Source: Apteryx mantelli
Taxonomy: Eukaryota; Chordata; Aves; Apterygiformes; Apterygidae
Assembly: GCF_036417845.1 (NCBI RefSeq)
Contig: NC_089978.1
Location: 36,572,682-36,636,681 of the forward strand
Direction: 5' to 3'
DNA: 64,000 bases
Positions 46,507-60,734 of the stretch are shown here, piece after piece. The position numbers were made by a program, and so were the translations under genes. Positions within the stretch are counted from its first letter, which is position 1. Every line of letters begins with the position of its first letter. The notes below the pieces were generated by a model. It worked only from the letters and a program-made list of their open reading frames with translations, made no database searches and was not told the DNA's origin.

Positions 46507-49117
46507 ATACATATGTATGTTTATTTCCAGCTGGAATCAAGACACTATGAGAAATTGAAATCTTCTATGATGAGCCCTCAATTGCCAGTAATGAAAACAG
46601 AATACAAAATCAAATTAAAAACCCTATGCTAGGAGATAGCATTAGGAACAATTTGACATTTATTGAACAACAGATGGTGATTAAAAACATAAAACCTGGG
46701 TTGTCTTGCTAAAAAACAAACCTCATAGTTGTGTTTAAGGAATGTCTAACATTTCAGTTGAAATACTCCAGACATCAATGAAATCACAGGAAGATCAGTC
46801 TTGAAGGGGTTCCAATATATCTTCTTCTCGGAAGTGCTGTTAAAATCTCCCCTTTGAAAGTATCACATTTTTTAGCTTGATAGTTTTCTGGAAAGATTAT
46901 TTGAAGCTTGAAAGAATCTTCTCCTCCCATGCAAGTCACAGTTAGTAAACACTTAACAAAGAGAACATCCGCATTAAACTAATTTTATTAAATGAGGGGG
47001 AAACTAAATACTCTCTTTGTCTTCTATCCTGTTCTTTCAATACAGCCCGTTTTTCAGTGAGTCATATAAGGACACAGCAGGTAGCCTTAGCTTTCAGGGT
47101 GTGAACCCAATGGAAATGAGGAGATGCCCTTGCCATTCACACTGGGCCTAATCTAGGGGCAAAGAGAGACTCCAAAATTAATCAGTAATCTGTCCTGTCC
47201 TCTTCCTCTTGCACCACGCAACTATACGCTGCTCTCCACAGGGTGTCTTTGAGCCACCTGATAAAGGTGGCCTCTCTAATTAGCAGCTTTGAGTCACAGC
47301 TCCCTAAAAGTCTGTACCCTGCCCGTAAAAGAATTCATAAAAGATGACTAATATCAGCAGATTTATGTTCACTTTAATGTGGAAGGAGTGTATCCATTTA
47401 GGATTCTGCAAACTGAAAACCAGTACTTGAACCTTATGTTTAGACCTTTGGAGTGGGAATGGAATAAGGTTCAAGTCTTCAGACTGGGTTGAATCCATGT
47501 TTCCCCTTGGCTGGGTAAGTTCTCTATTCCCCAAGCTGTGGATTAAAGAAACCAGCATCTACCTGCAGGGAGAGACACAACTGAGCTGGATGGGGAGGAG
47601 ATACAGGTGGAAGCACATCTCACTGGGCAGTTTTCTCCTGCACATGGTCCCATTTTGGTCCTCCCAACAATGCATTCCTGCCTGGCTGACTCTGCACTCA
47701 GAGATGATCTGCTCTGAGAGCAATTTCCAACTGAGTGTGTTGGTGGATATGCTGAATTTATGTCTATAAGATCCATTTTGAACAGTTTTGATTCATCTCT
47801 TTCCCTTTGTGCTAAACAATTTATCACATCTTTGTGTGTATAATCACAGTAATGCCCTTAGGAGTGACATAATGATAACTAGCAATAATTAATACATGTA
47901 TTGGACAATTCAGCTTAATTGTTTCAGTTTGCTGACTACCTATCTTTACCTCCATGCCCAACTGTGGTTTGTCATCCATTGACAGATGAGTCTTGTTTTA
48001 TTCTTTCCATATCTAGAGCCATTCTGCATGCCTCAGACCTGTCTGCTCTCAAGTCTTCTTTTGCTCAAACTATGCTTCTTCCCTGAATCGGCTGTCTTCC
48101 TCTTCTTCCTCCAGCATTTTCATCTTTTCCTTTCCTCTTCTGTCTTGGCCTTGCATCTGTCTCCTCAGTGTTTCACTGACTGTGCATAATGAGTTTTCAG
48201 TGTTCAGTCACAGGTATTTGCTCTGCCAAGCCTGATTCAAAAATTGCATTCACCGTGTCTGTGAACAAAAGCCAGCAGCGTGGTCCTGGAGATTTAATGA
48301 TGCAAGATATTTCCTGTCAGAAATATCCTCTAAAGCCCTTTGGATATTAATGACTATAAAAACTCAAACTGTAGAGGCAGACAATAGTGTTTTAAAGATG
48401 ATGGAGATTCCCATGCCTTGGAGACAGAGAAGCACTTGCAAAAGGTTGTTCATCCCATCTTGGGACAGGCTTCATTAGAGGGCTGAATTGCTCTCTGAAG
48501 CAGTTCTACCTTTCTGATAACTATCAAAATTGCCTTAATGACTGTCTTAGAATGGACATTTAACTAATGGGAAGTAGATTATGATCATGCACTGGAGTAT
48601 GAAACATCTGATTTTCAGCTATTGTGTGCCAGCATCCTCATGTTTCATCAAAATATTTAAGCTTTTGGATAATGTTTTTCAAACTTTGATTTTTGGCCAG
48701 AAAGTTGAAATTTTCTTCATAGCATTTCAGGCATTTTATGTCAAATTCTAATTGCAATTGACTCTTGTACTTAATGTCCAGACTCCTCAAATGTTCCTTT
48801 CACCAACACTTCTGCTTACCCCTTTCAGCTTCACCTTTCTCTCATCATAGTCTTCTGTATTTTCCCTCCTAAGTTCACTGTTTGTATCTTACTTTCTGTA
48901 TCACTGACGGGTAGATGCTAATTGCAATTTCCTTAACTAGAAGTAGTAGCTTCAGTTTTCTGCCTGGTTGGGCAGACTGTTTGGATCTGCTTCAGAAGAT
49001 GGCTATTGAAAGCCATCAAAGGAAGACAGAGAGGTTAAATAGAGAAAGGTGGAGAGGAAGATGCTCCTTTTGACGTTCCTTGAAAGTCCATCCTGTTATC
49101 TTGAGGACTATCCATTC

Positions 49118-49247
49118 TGGGAGATATTCAGACCCAACTGGACAAGGATCTGAACAACCAGAGCTAAGCTGGATCTACTAGGAGGGTGTTGAACTAAATG
49201 ACTCCAGAGGTGCCTTCCAACCTCAGCTATTCTGTGATTTTCTGAAT
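49118..49247 (+). mobile_element. CR1 LINE 3'-end remnant
   Basis: GGGAGATATTCAGACCCAACTGG, GATCTGAACAACCAGAGCTA, GTGTTGAACTAAATGACTCC, AGAGGTGCCTTCCAACCTCA and CTATTCTGTGATTTTCTGAATC are the CR1 3' region in plus orientation. More diverged than the intron 5 copy; no coding capacity. Confidence 0.8.
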
Positions 49248-49965
49248 CTTTTCCAAACTTTAACCATGGAAACCCTGTATTTTACTTTAGTTTGGACATC
49301 AAGCAAATGGCATAGTTTCTTTTAATTGCTATTGAGCACACAAAGTTCTTCTGCCACTGTGTTGTAAAATTTCATATTGAAGACATGGCCTAAAGAAACC
49401 TTCTTCTGTAACATAGGGTTAATATTATTGCATTGACAAAATGTAGTAAAAGAAAGAACAGAGTAAAAGAAAGAAAAACAGAAAACATTTATTTTGCTGG
49501 TGCTTGCAATATGTAATGACAATATCAGCAGTAAGAACCTATTAAACTACTTCAAATTAGTATCTGATCTGCTTTAAAAAGACGCTCATTATCAGTTAAT
49601 TCATTAAGGGTATTTGTTGAGGTTTAAGACATATGAAACAAAAATACCTCATTTGCAAGTAATTAATGCAGAATTACTTAAGCAATACAGTTCCACAAAT
49701 GAAATACTTATATTTGAATTCCTTTTAATCCACTTGAAAGAGATACTTACGTGTTTAATCATCAGATAAATTAGATATGTTTTGTTAATTACCTATTAAC
49801 CAATATTCCAATTCAGCATCTACATTGCTCAAGAGAAGGACACGCAGTTGAGACAAGAGATTTTTTTTTTCATAAAACATTCTTCCTTATTTATTTTCTT
49901 TGTGTAGCTGGTATTGAGGGTATTAACCAATTCAGTTGTTCAGTAATTCAAGGGAGAATTACTGT

Positions 49966-49984
49966 TTTTATTTATTTATTTATT
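49966..49984 (+). repeat. (TTTA)n microsatellite
   Basis: About five TTTA units. Confidence 0.85.
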
Positions 49985-51796
49985 GCTGCATTGCAAGTAC
50001 AGGCCCAGGAGATCTGGTCGTGTATTCCTATGCAGTCAAAACCTATGCTGAGTTAAATGGGAGTTTGTTTTTTTGTTCAAGAATAAGTGCAGGTCTATTT
50101 AAAAATATGATTTTGAGCTTGAATGTGTTTGGACTGCCTTGGCACTTGTGCAGATATATTGATCTTGTAGACCACTGTTAAGGATTCACCCACAAGGTTC
50201 TCAGGTTGTGTCAGGGGGAGCACTCAGCACCTGCAAAGGTCAGACTTTCTCATTCATTAGTCTTCTGGTATGTTTGGGGGAAGGCCTGGAAAGAAGTGTA
50301 TCTGCAAGGAGAAGGTTCCACCACCAGAAGAGATTGCCCGAGCTGCAGGTTAAGCCCAAGCACTCAATTAAACTCCTGCTACATTTTCCTGCCCAGGAGT
50401 AAAATCTGATCTTCAGACAAAAAAGTGTCCCAGACTGTTTCTTTAAAAATGATTCCAAATGATTCACTCCCAAGGTGACAATTTGTACCAGTTTAAAATG
50501 AGGGATGATGATTGTTTTAAAGTCTAACTTGAAAAACACTGCAAAAACAGGGTTAATAATGGAATGCTGACACAACTTTATCTACAGCACTTTTAGCAGA
50601 GTTGTTATAATAAGAAAAAGTAAGGTTCAATAAAGCGCAAGGCAAAAAAAGCAAATTATATTAGATGTGACATATTAGCCATAAGGCCTTTTCTAAACTA
50701 CAGTGAAAAAATTAGGACAAGGGTATGGTAGTATATTTCTCCCCAAAGCGTGAGAAAGGCCTATCCCCCACAGCATTCCCTCTAAACTTTTATTCTATTT
50801 CTAGCATGCGTTTTATTAACTTTTATTTTTGTTTTGCAGGCTAGACACACAGCACCAACCTTAATGTCAAATTAGATAATAAAAAGCAATAGTCATCTTA
50901 AGAAAAATCATTCAAATAACTGTCATGTTGCATTATAGTTTTTGCTGCTAGCAAAAGCTTTAATTAAGTTTGCAGAATGGTTTCTCTTCTAATCCTCTGA
51001 TTTCAGATGCTCAGAACTTCCTGAGCCATTTTTCTGTTAGAGCTACAACTTTATACTCCTATAGAAATCATCCTATGTATAGAACAAAGTAATATTAAAA
51101 AAAATAGGAGGGGAGAGTTTCACATAAAATTCTCCTGTTTATCAAGCTGTAGAAAAAAAGTGAAAGCTAGAACTTTGAATGTTGCCAGATTTCATCTGAG
51201 ATGATTAACACAACCCTAATGACTGCTGTGGATGTATGTTGGTTAATAAGTTAGAAAAACAACAAATGACATATTAGTATGATAACCTGGAAATATACTG
51301 TGGAACAGATGCTGGTCTTCTCATACTGCTATGAGGTTACCCAAACTGGAAAAAATCCCTGGTTAGCGCAGAACCAAGCTTACCCCAAAATAATTTTTCC
51401 TGAAGAAAAGGGCATTGCTGGATCATTGCTGCTTTGGGCGATCTCTGACCAAAACAGTAATTCCCAACTGGGAATCTAATTATGCTGAAACAATAACTAA
51501 ATGAACCAGGAAGTGGAGATAATTGAGCCGTCCTTGGGTTCTGAGTCAAGCGGAGCACAGACAGATCTAGAGGAACGGGCCTAATGAATGCGTGTATAAT
51601 AAGTTGCAATTAATACCACTCAAGGAGCCATTGGTTTGATAGACATTATCTACTAACATGCATTATTGGCATTAGTATGCTGGATGCCTTTCTTCTGCAT
51701 ATGAACCTCAAAATACTTATTTAATCTTGTGAGAACCTAAGCCTAGCTGGAGGCATGTAGTTGAAGGCTCTGATACAGCACTTCCTGAAGTCACTT

Positions 51797-52102
51797 GAGG
51801 TCTGTCTACACTAGTATACTCCTCCCCGCTTGCTGTGCTTTGATTTGTATCATGGAGTGGTCTCAGCATTCATGAACTGAAGTCTTGGGGTGAAACTAAA
51901 CTGGAAGCTGTGATCTGGGCGCTCACCTGCTGCACTCAAGTGCAAATGGGTGTTCAGTCAATAAGACCAGAATAGAAATAGTACAAAGTGAAATACCGGG
52001 AAATGTGTTCAGTGTGGATGCCAGCTCCTCTGCACTAACTTTTGAGGACCGTAGATCCCCTTTTGGGGTCCACACTGCTTGCTAAAGTAGATACAGCCTT
52101 AG
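51797..52102. repeat. Possible DNA-transposon remnant with eroded inverted ends
   Basis: GGTCTGTCTACACTAGTATA at the left and AAGTAGATACAGCCTTA at the right are imperfect inverted ends of the 'GTCTACACT' type common in reptile and bird genomes. GGGGTCCACACTGCTTGCTA lies just inside the right end. Assigned by eye. Confidence 0.35.
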
Positions 52103-52565
52103 AGAGTTCCTCAGCCCCCAAATACAAACTTGGACTATGAGGGAACTATGTTCTCTGTTTGGCACTTATATAATGTGAGTGCAGAATGTTTCCATATTAG
52201 AATATTCCACTCTAATATGTTCATATTTAAACAACATCTTTGGGAAATGAAAATGGTGTAGAAAGTGATGATAAGCCAAGCTCCTGTTTTTCAATGAGTC
52301 TACAGACTGAGCTTTCCCTGTCTCTGTCCACTGAATTCAGTCAGGTTATTTCTCACTGCACCAGTGAAAGCAACAAAACTACTGTTGTCTGTTAGGGCTT
52401 GACTGTGAAGCCAGGTATTACATGTATCTCCAGGCTATTTGAGAGTACAGTGTTCTAAGATAGCCTTTAATACTGGCCTAAATTCCCTTTTGTAAAATTG
52501 GAACAGTAAAATTTCACTTCTCCCATACTTTGCCTGCCCACTCTCCTTAATGGTATGGACTCTGT

Positions 52566-52660
52566 AACATAAGAACATAAAATTATCATGCTAGTCCATC
52601 CTTTTGGGACCAACCATATGGACCAGGGAACTAGTGTCCCTCTGAGAATATATCCAGAGT
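52566..52660 (+). repeat. Fragment of the 'AGACCAAAGG'-type repeat (5' part)
   Basis: ACATAAGAACATAAAATTAT, CATGCTAGTCCATCC resembles the start of the repeat found nested at 33015 ('acataagaacataagaac..catactgggtc'). Only the start is recognisable. Confidence 0.35.
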
Positions 52661-55369
52661 TTGACAGGATGCTCGCCTACCTTAGTATATCAAGAGGAAA
52701 AAAAACTTGAAAGGAAACAAAATAAACTTTTCACAGAAAACAGAAAGGTGGACAAATGGAGAAGGAAAGGAAAACAAGCAATCAAAATGTTTGCCAGAAT
52801 TATTCATGAAATCTTTGGAACTTGGGTGTTATCAAAAGCTGCCCATGTTTTGACCAGCTCTACAAAGTCACAGTAGAGCTGGCAGGAGGAGGAGAGGGCC
52901 AGGACATGCCAAAATGTTACTTATATTTGCTGAAACCAATATATTATTTGTTCATAAAGAACTGTGACTGACATTGCCTAGTACTTCTTCAGACTTATGA
53001 CCTATTTGCTTGGTGAGAATAAACTAGATTTTAACCATTTTGAGACACACAGGCATGTCTGCAAATTTCCCTCCTTCCCTTGCTAAATCAAAACCATAGA
53101 TATGTTATAGCTTTCTCTGCCAACCTAAGCAGTAATAAAAGATTAGGTCACTTATTACCATCTATATGTAATAAGTGACTAGGCCACCTCCATATTTAAC
53201 AGTGCTGTTTAAACACAGTTGTTTCTAAAGTGTAGGCACTGTTTTTTTCAAGCTAGAAATGAGATAAACTGAGGAAAAGCATGTGAGGAAGATTTATACA
53301 GTGAATTGAAGGAAAAACTTTGCTAAACTGTTTTTTTTGGTTTTGTTTTTTTAGTTTAGTTTGTTCATAGGTCCTTAAAAATCCATAGGATTAAAATATA
53401 TCAGAAAATCCCTAGGAACTAGGTTGAGAGTGAACAAGAACTTAATCTTTCTTCATCACTGTCAACTGAAATTCTTTCCTCCTGATAAATGTAAGTAGAT
53501 GCTGTTGCAGCTTCTTTATTGATGCTGGTGATCTCAATCCAATAGTACAAAAGAAAGTGGAAGATTAAGATGTATAGTAAAGCAGGACTGCAAGATTATT
53601 GCAGTAAAATGGAAAAATTGTCAGTCCCATATTGCCTTAAGATGGAATGTTACAATGCTTTTGTGGTTAGGAAAGGTTAAAAATCTTCCAAGAATATCTT
53701 TCTTACTGATAAATTTTCCCCAGAGAAGACCTTGTAGTCATTTAAGTCCTTAGTGACCTGACTATAAATCTGATAATACCAAAAGCACAAAAATAAACCG
53801 ACCTGCTCAAGGATCTTCAGCTGTTGAAATAGTACTTACTATGAGTTCCATAAAAGAGGAAGTTAGAATCTAGTTAAAATCAGATTCCATGTTTTTTTTT
53901 CTGTGCTAAAAAAGGCATTTCAATACTGTTCAGTTAATTGGATGGTAAGTGTTACTGAAGAACAGGATCTGTATGTTCACCAAGGAAGCCAAATGAAGGT
54001 GAGATGAACTAAAGCCAGTGCCCCAAAGAAAAGCCACTTAAATTCGACCTAGGTGATTTGGACTAATCATAATTGCTACAAAGATTTTAGAAAGGCTCGC
54101 AAAGTGTCAGGAACCTGTTCCTTGGGAATTTCGGTTTTACAATGGCAAAGATAAGGGTGGCATACACAGACCCTGGTGTTGTGCTAGCACTCAGGCTATC
54201 ACACCTGGAGAGGGAGTGGGGTGTGATCAGCCCAGCTTTCACTCTGGTGGAGGATTTTTGGCAGGGGAAACCTGTGTTGACTGGGGAAGAAGGGAAGTCT
54301 TCATTACAGAGACACAGGGTCTGGGAATGTGCTGCATGCACAGAAAATCTCTTTATCCACACAGGAAAGCTTAGAGTCCCTTTCCCAGCACAGGATGAAA
54401 GTGCTGATGCCTTATGATGACATCAGGGATGTCCACATTTCACTGGTCGTCGTTTTTTCACACATTTGCTGTTTAGATGATTTGTGCTGCAAAAAGAACT
54501 GGGCAGAGTACCACTTCCATTACAGCATGCTCTGACACTGAGTTCAAAATATTTAAGCCTATAGTGAGATTGGTAAATGAACCTTTTCAATATGTTTTCA
54601 TCTAAATCTTTAGTGTCACAGGTAGCAAGGGGAAGAAGTCCTGACAACATTGCATGGCATATGTCTTAATGTTTCCTTACTACAAAGAAAAAAGATCACC
54701 AAAGAAAACATCGGTCTAAGGGCCTAGCATGTCAAAGCATTTTCAAAACACTTGTGCTCCCCTGTATGCTCCTCTGTTTGCAAGTGAAAAGCCTGTATTT
54801 GCAGATGTCAAGATTTCACTGAAGGTCGGTCTGAACTGAAATCCTCAAATTCAAACATTTCAGAAGGCCTGAGAAAGTTTGCTTTCACAGCTTTGGTTTA
54901 TGTCATTGTTGGAGATAAGAAAGTGAGATGATTCAGTGCAGAAATAAATACCTCCAGGGCTGGTGTGTACTTTGGTTTTGGCCACTTCTGTCAGATGCTT
55001 TTGTCTTATTTGGGTGGTAAAGCTTCATACTTATACATTTTGCTCTCATTTGAAATGGAACACACTCATTTCAGTCTTGGTACTTCAGTTTGCTAGAGAG
55101 CTGGTCCACAGATCTGCTCTGGGGCACTTTTCAGCATAGTCAGCCATGGCCAGGAAAGGGATGGCAGTAGCAAAATCACTCCAGGAAAGCAAGGGAAAGT
55201 GAGTGAGAGGGATGTTCCTGGAGCCACAGTTGCCACCACACTTCTGAACTTGGCTCATCCTAGCTCACCTAAAGCAGGAAAATTGCTCCTGTAGGTGTAC
55301 TCTTTCTTGAGCAGCTGAGGATGCCATGACTGGCTGACTTCCATGTCCCCACTGGTGGGTAGCCATGGT

Positions 55370-55650
55370 CCCACTGCCTTCCGGCTAGCCCTGCTTTAAG
55401 CCCAGCCCTGCGCCGGCTCCCTTTGCTGCTGGGAGGAGAGGCCAGGCAAGCACTGTGCTGCTAGTAGCCAGAGGCAGAAACGTCAGGGAGGCTCCTGAGG
55501 AAGGGAGTTGGAGGGCAGCTCCCCTCCTCTTGCCTCTGCTCTCCTGCTGATGGCATGACCTGGAGCCTGTCCCCGGGCAGAGGCAGCTGCAGAGGGGCTG
55601 CGCGTGCAGGCACTGCCTGTTACTGCAGTTTTGCGCAGTCTGGGCACCCT
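55370..55650. other. GC-rich block
   Basis: Local G+C and CpG rise (CTGCGCCGGCTCCC, CCCCGGGCAGAGGCAGC, GCTGCGCGTGCAGG). The 78-codon frame at 55555-55791 begins within it but has no recognisable domain or splice context. It could be an orphan regulatory element or a first exon of a noncoding RNA; nothing in the sequence decides. Confidence 0.35.
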
Positions 55651-58600
55651 CAGCAACCGGATGACAGGGTTGGAGTGTCAGAGAGCTACTGCAAAACTGC
55701 CTGTCCTTATCCAGCAGTGCCAGTGAAAGAATTTGCCCTCATTCTTGGGACAGTAAAATTTGATTTTGTCTATGCTACTGTGAATCCTTGATCTTCCCCT
55801 GAGGATTGTTCTTACTTTATACCAGAGCTCACAATGAGACTATTATTACATTACCATTCAGAGAGGGCTTGCCAACATAATATTTCCTATTAGAAGTGCC
55901 TGTATCATTGCAATTTCAGAGTATTGAATTTGCATTACACAAAACTACAGGTCAGGATCTTAGATGATGCAACCTTCATAACTTTGTTGAAAACAATGGT
56001 GCTGTAAGCATCTGTAGTAGATAAAGATTCGGATACATGGATATATCTATATATCTAGATTCATACATAAAATTTTATGGAATACATGACGTTCCTAGGA
56101 AAAATCCTGCCTCACATTCAGTTTGATGCTTTTATGATAGAGATTATATACTGAGAACAAGTCTGATTTTTTAGATAAAGAACAGAAAATGGTCAGTTAT
56201 GCCTTTTAATAGAATTAAACCTTGAATTATGTACCACAAGTTTTCAAACAAAACTCTGCAATTGCCTATCCATTCACTTCTCTGTTGAGAGACTTTGTGT
56301 CAGGGAGTAAATCTGCAGAATGGGAAGGAAAATAATGATCAGATTTAAAATAAACTAAAAGACATTTTATCAGCTGGAGGGTATAAAAAATGATACCATA
56401 AATGCAGAATTTTTTGAGAAGTCCTTGATAATGTCTGCAATAACATAACATACAGCATAACATAATAATGAAAAAAAGAAGTGAAAAAAAACAACCCCTG
56501 CTTTAAACTTAGTTGATTCAATGCATGTACGTTTTTCATTTTAGTAGTGTTTCTGTTTTACACAAAGTATATTTTAAAGACAACTTAGATGTTTAACTGC
56601 ATCCAGATCATGCATTATACTTTGTCCTTTACGAAAGACAGCGTACCTGCCAGGAACATGTAATTTAATAAAGGAAATATCATTATAACTAGATTTTGGT
56701 GACACTATAATCATGAAACGCAGGCGAGGGGTCAGCCAGCCAGATTGTTTCTATTGGGTATTTGAAAACTGTAGGCTGCTGTTATTTTCAGCAACACCAT
56801 AATTTTATTTTATTGTGGAGAATAAATCAAAATTTTAAAGGGAGGCTATTTTTTTGTATCTAAAAGCTGCAGATGTTGGCACAAGAATTGCTTGTTGCCA
56901 ACACTAGTTCTAAGTATATTTAGTTCTGGAGAAAATGATCAGGTTGACAGCTCAGAGGTTGAAAAACACTCTATAACAAATATGTTCCTTTTAGCATCAG
57001 TGTAGGTTCTCCTGTACTGTCCTGTCCTTGCTCTTTCAGTCTCCTTTATATTATTTTCTTGTTATTGTGTCCTTTAGGGAACTGGCGTTTTGAGCTGTTC
57101 AGTCCCTGAATGGGTTCAACCCTTCGCTTCCGCAGAGGCCGCTGAGAAGGGTGTCACTTGTGAAGGGAGTTTTGTGATGAGACAACTTGCTAATAAGGCC
57201 CATACTCAGACAACCGTCTTATTTCATGTAGACCTCTGAGCAGCTATCAGAAGCTAATTGTGATGCTTATTAAAGACAGCTTAGCAGGGATGTGAAAATG
57301 GCAGGCAGAGCTTTGCTATTATCTCCACGAGCTCTCAGACCTCTTACTCAGCAGCTCTGCTCGCCAGGTCTATTCAGGGACAGAGATGTTGCTTTTCTAA
57401 AAGGAAAAAAAAAAAAGGAAAAGAAAAAATACCAAACTAAAATCACTTGGCAGTTCCATAGGACCAGTCCAGCCTGGGAAGGCTGATGGGGGCTCTTTAT
57501 ATTGCATTTGCATCAAGTGCCAGTTTTTTGATGGAAATCTGTTTGCAGGAGCGCTAAAGGGATTGTGTCTCTTTCACAGTCTGCAGGTAAGCACGACACA
57601 GGTGTTTCTGAGGGAAACTGAGATGCACAGATGTGCCTGAAATCCTTTATTAGTGCTGATAAAAAGGAAAACAGAGCCCCCAAAGTGTACAACTTGACTT
57701 AAATATCCTAGTTTAAGCTTTCAGTGTCATCATTTGCAATATCTCCTTCCCACCTCCTCCCACCTCCTTCCATTTTTCCCGTGAAAACTAAGCAAATATA
57801 GTATGGAAATCAGGGACACAACAAACGTCAAATTCAACATGGCATATCCTTAAATTCCCTGTCAGAGTAGAAATAGTTTGAGGCTTCACATCCTGTTTTT
57901 CCTCATGCAAACTGCCACTGCAGACAAGCGCTTTGCCTGTGGTAAATGCTCTTGTTCAGAGCAGATGTTTCCCTCAATTAGCATTTTTTTCCAACTATTT
58001 AGCAAGTACATTCTATTAAAATATTTTAATTTATGCAGAAATTATGTTATTAAATTTACAAATTCTTTTTTAAGACATATCCTGTAGTTTCATGCTAATA
58101 ATTTTCTGCCAGTAATGGTTATCATGGGCCAGAAAGTATTCCTCTAATAAGAAATCTTTACATTATTTCTTTCAACTGTGAGGCATTTGCTTCTTTCATG
58201 TATTTCTCGTAGTGTGATGATTGCATTTTTGATTTCCTCCACATTAAGATATTTAGCATTTAAGACACTTGTCAGATTTTTGAAAATAAGGTGTTATAGA
58301 TTCTGGTTTTGAAAGTTTTGCACACATGTAACAACTCTTTTGTTCTTTCTTATTCTGCTATATGAGCTTTCCTATTTCCAAAACTGGATTGTTAAGGACA
58401 GACAAGATAGTCTTTCTCTGTCTCTCTCCATCTTTTCAGACCATTTTCACACACCCCACAGATGCAATTCTGCCTCAGTGTTGTGTTACTTTTCCGCTCA
58501 ATATTGACTTAAATGGACAGTGTAGCTCAAAAAATGCATATATAGGTCAATGTTATTTCTGACAACATTTTCATCAATCAATTAAAATTAGCTATCGCAA

Positions 58601-60734
58601 AGGCTAATATATTTTTCTCATGGGAGGCTGAGTAGCTCAGGCAGTTGGTAATGAAACACAGAGTTTTTTACAGCTAGACTATCAGCAGGAATACAGCTCA
58701 GGTTAGTAGTGACCGACAGTTGCTACCATCTACTGGCTGTTTGTAATCCTGTGTGAAACAACTGGGCATTTTGATTCCTTTTCTCCTAGTGTCGGACCAC
58801 ATTGCAGAAAGATGTTTTTTGTCTTGTTGGCAATCTCACCAAAGGTGGCTGACAAGAGGGGTATGGTTTTCACGTTGTTTTGGCAGGTCTTTGGCTTCTA
58901 CATAATTTAAGTGTTTTTCTCCTGCTATCTAATGTGATGCTGGATATTTACTCTAGACAATGACTGCTGTGTTTAGGAGTGTGCCAGCTAAACACTGACC
59001 TTGTCTGCCATAAATATTAACATTTAATATCCTAGCAATTAACCTGTGATATCTGCATATTTGTAATGGCCTTTCTCAGTGCAGGCAAACCCATAGGTCT
59101 TTATTGGGCAAAAAAATTACTTTTTACCCAGGTTAGATTTCAAAGCCACTGAGTTAGCTGTGAAGGTCCTAAAATGCCTTGGCAGATGTAACAGAGTAAC
59201 AAGGGCTACTGCCATGACACTGCCTGTGTTTCAGGTTTTTCAGAAAATTCAATGCAATTTAATTGATTTTTTTGGTTCATTTGTAGTAAGACACAGAGTA
59301 GCTACGTTTTAAAGAAAATTGGTCTTATCTGGATATATGTATAGTTATTTTTGTTACATCTATGATTTTGGAGGTATACATTGGTGATTAATAATAACAA
59401 CAGCAACAGTTTATTGCATTAACTCCAACTCTACCTTTGCTATCTTATCTCTCTTAATGCCAGTGGAAGTGGAGAGGACAAAAGAATTTGTCATTTCCTT
59501 CCACATCTCCTAGGCATAGCCTCTCTGGTCCTCAAAGTGGAAGGGGTTTGACTAGTTGCCCAGTCCTTGTCAGCAACTGTTGAAAAAGTTTTCTAAAGTA
59601 GACTAGGAAGTGACAGCATGCTGACAGTATATTTGCAGAATGTAATAGATTATAGATCTGCACATCACTGAAAGGGGCAGCAATGAGAGAATGGCTGTAG
59701 GGTTTGCAGAAGCCAAAATTCCACGTAGCAGCAAAACATTTAACTTTCTTATGAGGTGTGAACTTTTCTCCAGCAGAACAAAAAGTAACCACAGACGACT
59801 TGTAAATTTAGGTCACAAACAAGAATAATGTGAAACTTTTAAATAACCAGAACACTATTGCTGATTTGACATTATGAATGGTGATATGTATGTACCCTGT
59901 GTCTACCTGACCATGGGCACTTATATTAATAATGTAAGAACTCTAGTCAAGCTATAGTGCTGTCCTGTCAAAGATACTGATTATATTCACTCTTATACTG
60001 TAAGAAGCAATCATTTCTGTACAAAAGCTATTAGATGGAATTCTCTGGCTTTTGCTGTGCAAGAAGTCAGACTAAATACCTGACGTATTTTTCTTTGACC
60101 TGAATCTCCATGAAGTCTATGGAAACCAAGAAGATCTAACACCCTGCCTGATTAGGCTGTTCCAACTCCCAAAGCTTGAATACCTACATGTCACAGTGGG
60201 AATTGTTACAGAGTTGACTTATCACCCATGTAGTGACTTCCAATTTACACAGCTCAGTAGTAAAGTAAGGGTAAGAAGGGAAAGGGTGTCGATCTAATAC
60301 TTGGGTCACAAACTGAAAAATTTGTAACCAATTCAGGATGAAAAATCATAGTGAACCAGTGATTCTTACTGAACATTAGGATGACTTGCCTTATTAGTTA
60401 CTCTTGGTTAGGTGGTCAGCTGCAGTGTGCAATCACTAGAAGGATCTTCATTAGTAGTTCTGTACAGAGCTATTTAAGCAACCGGGATTTCAACGACTGT
60501 GTCCATACCACTCTGAAAGAGATGATGCTGGACTGGTCATAGCATATCATCCTCTTTTTCCCATTTCTTTCCCATTATGAGGATACCTTCTAGCCTAGCT
60601 GTCCAAGTGTGTCTAGCAGTGTAGTAACCCAGAATTTCCCAAGCCCTTCTGAACTAAGGCATGCAGACTTGCTCCTGGATGGTAAATGGATTTTCTCTTG
60701 AGTGTGTTTGGACTGTATCTATGTGATCAGTAAG

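Noticed and set aside
55555-55791. 78-codon frame in a GC-rich block
   Set aside because: Long frames are expected in GC-rich DNA; no protein similarity recognised.
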